From Rhodospirillaceae bacterium (GTDB lineage: Bacteria > Pseudomonadota > Alphaproteobacteria > UBA828): a DNA stretch of 7,668 nucleotides. Below, piece by piece: positions 1-5,574 of this stretch. Below the pieces are notes generated by a model. The model worked only from the letters and a program-made list of their open reading frames with translations, made no database searches and was not told where the DNA came from. The stretch covers positions 1-7,668 of the forward strand of contig JAPPKP010000084.1 of NCBI GenBank assembly GCA_028819955.1, read 5' to 3'. The translations under genes were made by a program, and so were the position numbers. Position 1 is the first letter of the stretch; each line of letters begins with the position of its first letter.

Positions 1-78
1 CAGGTCTTCCAGCGTCCAGGTCACGGTCAGGCTAAAGCACTATCCGGCCATACCGAATCGCGGTGGCCCGAATGCCAC
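1..78. other. Left-edge stretch with no supportable gene
   Basis: I see no convincing coding signal here. On the minus strand a short open frame runs from about 39 to the left edge and contains a possible GTG start at 22-24 (reading VTWTLEDL), but there is no ribosome site and too few codons to judge. It could be the beginning of a next gene or nothing. Confidence 0.35.
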
Positions 79-190
79 CCACCTCCCCCTGTCCCCCTCC
101 TCCCAGGAGGAGGGGGAACGAAAGCGGCGGCGCCTCTTCTCCCCCTCCTCCCCGCCGGGGAGGAGAGGGTTGGGGTGAGGAGGGGGAAAT
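79..190. repeat. Pair of C/G-rich palindromic hairpins with direct repeats (REP-like intergenic element)
   Basis: Hairpin A is a 12-bp perfect inverted repeat (92-103 with 106-117) around a 2-nt centre. Hairpin B pairs CTCCTCCCC (145-153) with GGGGAGGAG (157-165) around GCC, with three more pairs beyond one mismatch. TCCCCCTCCTCCC is directly repeated (92-104 and 140-152), and GAGGAGGGGGAA occurs at 107-118 and 177-188. The stretch GAGAGGGTTGGGGTGAGG (163-180) resembles a flank I recall from dispersed palindromic repeats in high-GC proteobacterial genomes. It starts 11 nt beyond the aldo/keto reductase stop and may end or protect the transcript, though no T-run follows either hairpin. Confidence 0.7.
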
Positions 191-200
191 TCGAGCGACG

Positions 201-1103
201 CTACAGGTTCCGCACATGCGCTGCCATACGCCGGCGCATGGCGGCGTCCGGCATGGGGCCGGTCGCGGCGGACTTGTTCTCGCGCACGTGATCGACGTTC
301 CGGGTCGCGGGGATGGCGGCCGTGACCGCAGGATGCGAGACGATGAACTTCAGCAGGAATTGCGGCCAGGTGGAGACCCCGATCTCGCTGGCCCATTGGG
401 GCAGCGGGTGGCGCGCGAGCCGGTCCGGCAGCCGGCCGCGCTGGAACGGCCGGTTGCAGATCACCGCGATCCCTCGTTCCTGGGCGAGCGGCAGCAGGCG
501 GCGCTCCACCTCGCGGTCCACGATGTTGTAGGTGAGCTGGACGAAATCGGGCGGCCGGCGCCGCATCACCGCCTCCAGCTCCTCGTGCCGGCGGCCGTGC
601 GAGGTGGTGACGCCGGTGTAGCGTAGCCTCCCGGCCTCTTTCATGGCGTCGAGGGTGTCGAGGTTGGCTTCCCAGTCGATCAGGTTGTGGACCTGCAGCA
701 GGTCGAATTTCTCGACGCCCCAGCGCCGGGTCGTCTCCGCGATCTGCGCCGGGCCGTCCGAGGCATCGGTCCAGACCTTGTCGGCGGAGAAGAGGCCCGG
801 TGGCCGGCCCAGCGCCCCCAGCGCGTCGCCGATCACCGCCTGCGAGGAGCCGTACATGGGCGAGGAATCGACGATGCCCCCGCCGTCCTCGAAGAAGGCG
901 GCCATGACGGCGCGGCATTCGGCGCGCAGCAGCGGATCGTCGCCCACGTTGAAGGTAATCCAGCTGCCGATGCCTATCGCCGGCACCGGCTCTCCGGTTG
1001 CGGGAATGCGCTTGATGAGCGCCGCTGCGGCCGAGGCTCCGAGCGCCGGCGCCGCGAGCGCAGCGCCCGCTCCGACCAGCACCGCCCGCCGCGTCAACCG
1101 CAT
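201..1103 (-). CDS. Aldo/keto reductase with Tat signal peptide
   Basis: This 300-aa protein begins MRLTRRAVLVGAGAALAAPA: a twin-arginine pair (5-6), a hydrophobic stretch and an Ala-Ser-Ala site (23-25), which together predict Tat export after cofactor loading in the cytoplasm. The mature part is an aldo/keto reductase barrel: IGIGSWITF (43-51), then Asp79 and Tyr84 in IVDSSPMYG, Lys109 in ADKVW, and His139 in LLQVHN, giving the family's Asp-Tyr-Lys-His tetrad. Late motifs are QLTYNIVDREVE (189-200) and IPATRNVDHVRENKSA (264-279), the usual NADP-binding end. It probably reduces or oxidises a carbonyl or sugar-like substrate; the substrate is unknown. It lies 22 nt after AHS1 and is the last gene of the run; its TAG stop (201-203) is followed by a hairpin-rich repeat. 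Tat-carrying members of this superfamily occur, but the source of NADPH outside the cytoplasm is unclear. Confidence 0.92.
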   Translation of the reverse strand: MRLTRRAVLVGAGAALAAPALGASAAAALIKRIPATGEPVPAIGIGSWITFNVGDDPLLRAECRAVMAAFFEDGGGIVDSSPMYGSSQAVIGDALGALGRPPGLFSADKVWTDASDGPAQIAETTRRWGVEKFDLLQVHNLIDWEANLDTLDAMKEAGRLRYTGVTTSHGRRHEELEAVMRRRPPDFVQLTYNIVDREVERRLLPLAQERGIAVICNRPFQRGRLPDRLARHPLPQWASEIGVSTWPQFLLKFIVSHPAVTAAIPATRNVDHVRENKSAATGPMPDAAMRRRMAAHVRNL

Positions 1104-1111
1104 AGGGCGCC

Positions 1112-1116
1112 CCTCT
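1112..1116 (-). promoter_or_regulatory. Ribosome binding site of the aldo/keto reductase gene
   Basis: AGAGG on the minus strand lies 8 nt before the ATG at 1101-1103, in the 22-nt gap after the AHS1 stop. It supports the start that begins the twin-arginine signal peptide. Confidence 0.55.
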
Positions 1117-1125
1117 GCTCCTCGA

Positions 1126-1995
1126 TCAGAACCGCTGGTCTTGGTCCAGCTTCCCGACCCAGTGCCTGTAGTTGTGCACCGAGAAGCGCTGATACTCGAC
1201 CACGTTGTAGAGGTAGGTGCCCTCTTCGATCCGCGCTTCCGCCTGTTCGTAGCCCTCCTGGGTCACGGGGACGAACTTGATGCGGTCGCCCGGCTGGAAC
1301 AGCACGATGTCCCCGCCGAAGACATCGAAGCGCTTCTCGGTGTCCCAGATCGGCACCGGCGTGCGGCCAAGGAGCTGATAGCCCCCCGGCGTGTTCACCG
1401 GATAGATCGCGCTCGCCGAGCCGCCCATGCCGACCGTGCCTTGCGGGGTCCAGGTGCGGGGCGGATTGTACTTGGGCACTGTGATCATCGCCCGTGGGTC
1501 CAGCGGCTGGAGGAAGGGCAGCCCCGGCCAGAAGCCGAGGGAGGCCACCCAGTACTCCGAGCTTGAATGGACGCGGACGAGCTGGTCGCGGTCGGCGAGG
1601 CCGTTGAGCCGCGCCACCATGTCCGGGTCGTACTCCTTGGGCGTGATCTTCTCGCTGTAGTCCTCGATGCAGTCCCTGGTCCAGGGGTCGAGGTACATGG
1701 TCTCGAACAGGAAGAGCCGGCTGTCGAGCTCGATGTCGTCAGTAGAGCCGAGGCTCGCGATCAGCGCCTTCAGCTCCCTGACCATGTCGTCGTAGGAGAT
1801 CACGCGCGGCTCGTAGTGGACCAGCATCGAGGCGAAGCAGGGTGCGGTCTCGACGATGCCCCTGGTCTTGTCGGCGACGATGCGCGCCGCCAGCCCCTGG
1901 GCGATGAAGTTCAGCTCAAGGTTCATCTCGTTGCCGAACTCGATCAGCACGTAGCGATCGCCACCGGGGAGGAACTTGGGCTCGTCATAGATCAT
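1126..1995 (-). CDS. AHS1-family carboxyltransferase subunit (PxpB/KipI/allophanate hydrolase subunit 1 fold), urea-carboxylase-like
   Basis: This 289-aa protein belongs to the family of allophanate hydrolase subunit 1, KipI and PxpB. Early motifs are GGDRYVLIEFG (11-21), the 'APCFASMLVHYEP' strand (51-63) and, later, VASLGFWPGLPFLQPLDPR (150-168), TPQGTVGMGGSASAIYP (183-199), NTPGGYQLLGRTP (201-213) and QPGDRIKFVPV (234-244). It is longer than the usual 220-240 aa of PxpB or KipI. PKYNPPRTWTPQ (174-185) and the tail with EYQRFSVHNYRHW (267-279) recall the carboxyltransferase region of urea carboxylase, where a 'KYNPARTWTP' type motif and a closing 'FSLAEY' type segment occur; this is from memory, without alignment. 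In urea carboxylase this fold pairs with an AHS2-type fold to move CO2 from carboxybiotin to the substrate amide. Here it is a separate subunit beside a biotin carboxylase, and no AHS2 gene is in the window. The start is supported by GGAGAGAG upstream. Confidence 0.88.
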   Translation of the reverse strand: MIYDEPKFLPGGDRYVLIEFGNEMNLELNFIAQGLAARIVADKTRGIVETAPCFASMLVHYEPRVISYDDMVRELKALIASLGSTDDIELDSRLFLFETMYLDPWTRDCIEDYSEKITPKEYDPDMVARLNGLADRDQLVRVHSSSEYWVASLGFWPGLPFLQPLDPRAMITVPKYNPPRTWTPQGTVGMGGSASAIYPVNTPGGYQLLGRTPVPIWDTEKRFDVFGGDIVLFQPGDRIKFVPVTQEGYEQAEARIEEGTYLYNVVEYQRFSVHNYRHWVGKLDQDQRF

Positions 1996-2002
1996 GGCGC
2001 TG

Positions 2003-2010
2003 CTCTCTCC
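2003..2010 (-). promoter_or_regulatory. Ribosome binding site of the AHS1 carboxyltransferase gene
   Basis: GGAGAGAG on the minus strand lies in the 24-nt gap after the biotin carboxylase stop; its GGAGAG core ends 9 nt before the ATG at 1993-1995. It fixes the start of the AHS1 gene and shows independent initiation within the operon. Confidence 0.7.
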
Positions 2011-2019
2011 GGCGGGCGT

Positions 2020-3381
2020 TCAGGCACCCATCAAGTCCGACCGATGCTCGTCCACGAAGCCGGTGTGGGTGTTCCCGGCGCGAAAGGCATCATGGTCAAT
2101 CACGCGGCGCAGAAAGTCGATGTTCGTGACGATCCCCTCTATACGGAATTCACCGAGCGCCGTCAGCATCCTGTCGATGGCGGCGCTGCGGTCGCTGCCG
2201 TGGGTGACGAGCTTGGCGATCATCGGGTCGTAGAAGGGCGTGATCCGGTCGCCTTCGGTCACGCCGGTATCGAGGCGGATGCCGTCACCCTCCGGCGGCG
2301 GCGCGAAGCGCTCCAGCAGCCCCGGCGAGGGGAGGAAGTTCCTGTCCGGGTTCTCGGCGTAGATGCGGCACTCGATGGCGTGGCTATCGGGCCCGTCCGC
2401 CGGCGCGGCGAGCCCCGACAGGTCTTCGCCCCGTGCAAGCCGGAGCTGCAGTCCCACCAGATCGAGCCCCGTGATCATCTCCGTCGCCGGGTGCTCCACC
2501 TGGATGCGTGTGTTCATCTCCAGGAAGTAGAACGCGCCGTCCGGCGCCAGGATGAACTCGACCGTGCCGGCGCCGCGGTAGCGCTCCCGCTCCACCAGGG
2601 CCAGCGCAGCGTCCGCCATGCGCGCCCGGAGGGCTGAGTCCACCGCGGGCGAGGGCGCCTCCTCGACGATCTTCTGGAAGCGCCGCTGCACCGAGCATTC
2701 GCGCTCCATCAGGTGGAAGCCGCGCCCGTCGCCGTGCCCAAAAACCTGAATCTCGACGTGGCGCGGGCGCTGCACCAGCCGCTCCAGGTAGACCGTGCCG
2801 TCGCCGAACGCGCGCTCGGCCATGGTCTGGGTGGCGCCCACGACGTCCGCGAGCTTGGCCGGATCGTCCACCTGCCGCATCCCGATACCGCCGCCACCGG
2901 CCGACGCCTTCACCAGCAGCGGGAAGCCAACGGCTCGGGAGGCCTTGTCGAGGCCAGAGGGATCGTCCGCCGCGAGCCGGGCGCTGCCGGGGACGATGGG
3001 GAGGCCCGCGTCGTGGGCGATCGTGCGGGCACGCTCCTTGTCGCCCATGGCGGCGATGCTCTCCGCCGTCGGCCCGACCCAGACCAGGCCGGCGTCCTCC
3101 ACCGCTTGAGCGAAGCCCGGGTTCTCGGCGAGGAAGCCATAGCCCGGATGGATCGCATCGGCGCCGCTCTCGCGCGCCGCGGCGATGATCTTGTCGGCGA
3201 CGAGGTAGCTTTCCTTCGCGGCCGCGGGCCCGATGGGCAACGCCTCGTCGGCCTCAGCGACGTGGCGGGCGTCGGCGTCGGCTTCCGAATAGACCGCGAC
3301 TGTTGCGATGCCGAGCGACCGCGCGCTTCGCATGATCCGGCAGGCGATCTCGCCCCGGTTCGCAATCAGGAGCTTTTGCAT
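2020..3381 (-). CDS. Biotin carboxylase subunit (AccC-like, stand-alone)
   Basis: This 453-aa cytoplasmic enzyme should carboxylate biotin on a carrier protein using ATP and bicarbonate. The start at 3379-3381 (MQKLLIANRGEIACRI) is the standard family N terminus. Order: N-terminal domain (1-113), ATP-grasp domain (114-320), C-terminal domain (about 333-440). By alignment from memory with E. coli AccC, the active-site residues are present: Lys115, Lys158 before the glycine-rich loop (161-165), His208, Glu210, Lys237, Glu275, Glu288, Asn290, Arg292 and Arg339, with EMNTRIQVEHPATE at 288-301. The length equals that of a carrier-free AccC (about 450 aa), and no biotinyl domain with an MKM motif follows, so a separate carrier is required. 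It is followed 24 nt later by an AHS1 subunit, not by accB or a CoA carboxyltransferase. That context points to a urea-carboxylase-like complex rather than fatty-acid synthesis. The ribosome site is weak (ACGAG, 10 nt before the ATG). Confidence 0.95.
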   Translation of the reverse strand: MQKLLIANRGEIACRIMRSARSLGIATVAVYSEADADARHVAEADEALPIGPAAAKESYLVADKIIAAARESGADAIHPGYGFLAENPGFAQAVEDAGLVWVGPTAESIAAMGDKERARTIAHDAGLPIVPGSARLAADDPSGLDKASRAVGFPLLVKASAGGGGIGMRQVDDPAKLADVVGATQTMAERAFGDGTVYLERLVQRPRHVEIQVFGHGDGRGFHLMERECSVQRRFQKIVEEAPSPAVDSALRARMADAALALVERERYRGAGTVEFILAPDGAFYFLEMNTRIQVEHPATEMITGLDLVGLQLRLARGEDLSGLAAPADGPDSHAIECRIYAENPDRNFLPSPGLLERFAPPPEGDGIRLDTGVTEGDRITPFYDPMIAKLVTHGSDRSAAIDRMLTALGEFRIEGIVTNIDFLRRVIDHDAFRAGNTHTGFVDEHRSDLMGA

Positions 3382-3495
3382 GGGCACCGGGCTCGTGGGC
3401 GCCGCGCGACAGTGTGACCGGCCGCGCTCGCAACCGGGCGAGAGGCTACCCGCCCCCTCTGGGGGCCGCAAGCGTTGCGCGTCGCCCGCGTCGGT
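3382..3495 (-). other. 114-bp gap between permease and biotin carboxylase genes, with a small GC hairpin
   Basis: This is the longest gap in the run apart from the left end. It contains a compact hairpin, GCCCCC (3452-3457), loop TCT, GGGGGC (3461-3466), 29 nt after the permease stop on the minus strand. No T-run follows, so it is not a convincing intrinsic terminator; it could stabilise the 3' end of the transporter message. No convincing promoter boxes are visible. An upstream in-frame ATG at 3469-3471 exists but would add a 30-residue Arg/Pro/Ser-rich extension unlike the AccC family, so I treat this stretch as non-coding. Confidence 0.45.
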
Positions 3496-5574
3496 TCAGC
3501 TCGTGCGTTCGCGCAGCGTCAGCACGGCGCCGAGCACGACGATGCCGAAGATGATGTCGCGCCAGGCGAAGTGAAGCTCCGAGCCTGAAACCAGCGTGCC
3601 CACTGCGGTCAGCAGCAGCGCGCCGCCGAAGATGCCGAGATAGTGCCCGCGCCCGCCGATGGCAAGCGTGCCTCCCACCAGAACGACGGCGATCGCCGGC
3701 AGCAGGAAGCGCTGGCCCATGTTGAGGAAGGAGACGGTGGAGAAGCCGGTCATCAGCACGCCCGCCAGCGCCGAGCAGAAGCCGCTCAGCACGTAGACGC
3801 CGAGCACCGTCCAGTCGACCCGGACGCCCGAAAGCCGCGCCACCCGCGCGCTGTTGCCGACCGCGAAGACGCGCCGGCCGAAGGTCGTGCGGTGCAGCAC
3901 GACGTAGGCCGCGCCCGCGAAGACGATGAGGAACCAGGCGGCGGGCGCGAGCCCGGCCAGCCGCTCGGTGAAGAACCAGACCAGCGCCGGCGGCGAGCGC
4001 CCGGTGGGTATGCCGCCGGTGAAGAGCAGGCCCGCGCCCTGCATGATGCCGTTGGTGGCGAGCGTGACCACGATGGCCGGCATGCCGAACAGCACCACGC
4101 CGATGCCGTTGAAGAGCCCGACGCCGACGCCGATCGCCAGCACCATCGGCACTGCCCAGTAGGCCGGCCCGTCCATCCCGTTGCAGACCGCGGCCAGCAC
4201 GACGCCGGTAAAGGCCAGCGTGTGCGGCACCGATAAGTCGAGCCCGCCGGTCAGCACCACCGCGCCCTGGCCGAGGCCGAGCACGGCGAGGAAGAGCCCG
4301 AGCGTGAGCAGCGAGTTCAGGTAGTGGACGCTCACGCTCTCGCCGCCGATCACCGCGACCACGAGGATGTAGACCACGACCAGCAGCGTCCACGCCGGCA
4401 CCATCAGGCGCAGCACGTCCCAGTTCTTGGTGGTCCATTGCCAGAGCTGGGGCCCGCTGAGTTCGTCGCTCGTCCGCGGAGTCCAGCTCGTGGCGAGCCG
4501 GCCGGCATTGGCCCGCGCGCCGCCGTGGAAGGAGGGCAGGCTCCGGTGCCTGAGCCCCGACAGCTTGAGGCCGGTCACCCGCCAGTACTCGGCCAAAGAG
4601 GTGTCGCGGCCAATTGAAGCGCCGATCACCGCCAGCAGCAGGATCACCGCCTCGGTGATCGGCATGACGTGAGGCGACCAGTTGAGCACGATCAGCACGT
4701 TCGAGATCAGCATTAGCGTGAACGCCGCGAACACCGTGCCGAGGCAGCCGCCCTCGCCGCCGCCGATCCGGGTGCCGCCCAGGATTGTGGCGGCGAAGAT
4801 GAGGAGCAACATGCCGCTGCCCACAAGCGGGCCGCCGGAGCTGGTCTGGGCGCTGAGGAAGACCCCGCCCGCGCCGTAGAAGGTGCCGGCCAGCGTGTAG
4901 CCTAGGAACTTGGTCCGCGCGACGTTGATGCCGTTGGCGAAGGCTGCGTCCTCGTTGCTGCCGACGGCGTAGAGCGCGGTGCCGAAGCGCGAGCGCTTGA
5001 TCAGCGCCCAGAGCCCCAGCGCCAGCAGGATGACCAGGAGCGCGGCGGGGAAGCCGTCCGGGATCAGGTCGCCGGTGAAGAACATCGAGAGGCCGTAGGG
5101 GATGTAGCCGCCCGGGTCCGGCATCAGCAGCAGGTTGAGGCCGAGGATGATGAACATCACCGCCAGCGTCACCACCACCGGCTGCAGCCGCATGTAGGCG
5201 ATGAAGAAGCCGTTGATGGCGCCGACCGACGCCCCGATACCGAGCCCCGCGAAGCACATCAGGACCTGGCTCCAGAGGGAATCGGTGGTGTGCAGCGCCA
5301 TGATCACGTTGACCAGCGAGAGCACGGCGCCGCAGGAGAGGTCGAACCCGCCGATCAGGAACACCACCGTCTGTCCCATGGCGGCGAAGGCCAGGGGCCC
5401 GGTGTTGGACGACAGGAAGTTTATCTCGAAGTAGCTGATCGGTCCGGGGGAGATCACGTCCAGGCAGACGAAGATGCCGACGAACGCCGTGACCGCGACC
5501 AGCAGGCGCCGGTTGCGCGCCAGCCCTTTCTGCCAGGAGAGGCGCGACAAGCGCGAGAGCGGAACGTCGCTCAC
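3496..5574 (-). CDS. ABC transporter permease, two fused RbsC-like membrane domains (BPD_transp_2 type)
   Basis: This 692-aa inner-membrane protein contains two copies of the roughly 300-residue RbsC-type permease fold, which in ribose-type systems is usually one polypeptide used twice. Half 1 (about 20-330) carries GGFDLSCGAV (75-84), the cytoplasmic loop FGTALYAVGSNEDAAFANG (197-215) and GGTRIGGGEG (267-276). Half 2 (about 388-690) carries the matching GGLDLSVPHT (443-452), FGRRVFAVGNSARVARLSG (565-583) and GGTLAIGGRG (634-643). Each half has roughly eight to ten hydrophobic segments. They are joined by a polar, Arg- and Ser-rich linker (about 335-388). The GTG start at 5572-5574 overlaps the ATPase stop as GTGA and has a GGGAG ribosome site 7 nt upstream. 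The two halves are clearly diverged, so the fusion is not a recent tandem duplication. It should form the translocation pore alone, pairing with one double-domain ATPase. The substrate is unknown. Confidence 0.93.
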   Translation of the reverse strand: MSDVPLSRLSRLSWQKGLARNRRLLVAVTAFVGIFVCLDVISPGPISYFEINFLSSNTGPLAFAAMGQTVVFLIGGFDLSCGAVLSLVNVIMALHTTDSLWSQVLMCFAGLGIGASVGAINGFFIAYMRLQPVVVTLAVMFIILGLNLLLMPDPGGYIPYGLSMFFTGDLIPDGFPAALLVILLALGLWALIKRSRFGTALYAVGSNEDAAFANGINVARTKFLGYTLAGTFYGAGGVFLSAQTSSGGPLVGSGMLLLIFAATILGGTRIGGGEGGCLGTVFAAFTLMLISNVLIVLNWSPHVMPITEAVILLLAVIGASIGRDTSLAEYWRVTGLKLSGLRHRSLPSFHGGARANAGRLATSWTPRTSDELSGPQLWQWTTKNWDVLRLMVPAWTLLVVVYILVVAVIGGESVSVHYLNSLLTLGLFLAVLGLGQGAVVLTGGLDLSVPHTLAFTGVVLAAVCNGMDGPAYWAVPMVLAIGVGVGLFNGIGVVLFGMPAIVVTLATNGIMQGAGLLFTGGIPTGRSPPALVWFFTERLAGLAPAAWFLIVFAGAAYVVLHRTTFGRRVFAVGNSARVARLSGVRVDWTVLGVYVLSGFCSALAGVLMTGFSTVSFLNMGQRFLLPAIAVVLVGGTLAIGGRGHYLGIFGGALLLTAVGTLVSGSELHFAWRDIIFGIVVLGAVLTLRERTS

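Noticed and set aside
1126..1995. Plain 5-oxoprolinase subunit PxpB
   Set aside because: PxpA and PxpC partners are not adjacent, the protein is about 50-70 residues too long, and its motifs and tail resemble the urea carboxylase type. A biotin carboxylase neighbour is also not needed by the PxpABC enzyme.
2020..3381. Housekeeping acetyl-CoA carboxylase biotin carboxylase
   Set aside because: No accB precedes it, and an AHS1 subunit follows it in an importer operon. The sequence alone cannot exclude it, but the context argues for a dedicated catabolic carboxylase.
3452..3466. GC hairpin after the permease stop as an intrinsic terminator
   Set aside because: The stem is only 6 bp and no T-run follows on the minus strand, so termination there is not supported.
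3382..3471. A longer biotin carboxylase beginning at the ATG at 3469-3471
   Set aside because: The extra 30 residues are Arg/Pro/Ser-rich and have no place in the AccC fold, whose N terminus (MQKLLIANRGE) fits the later ATG.
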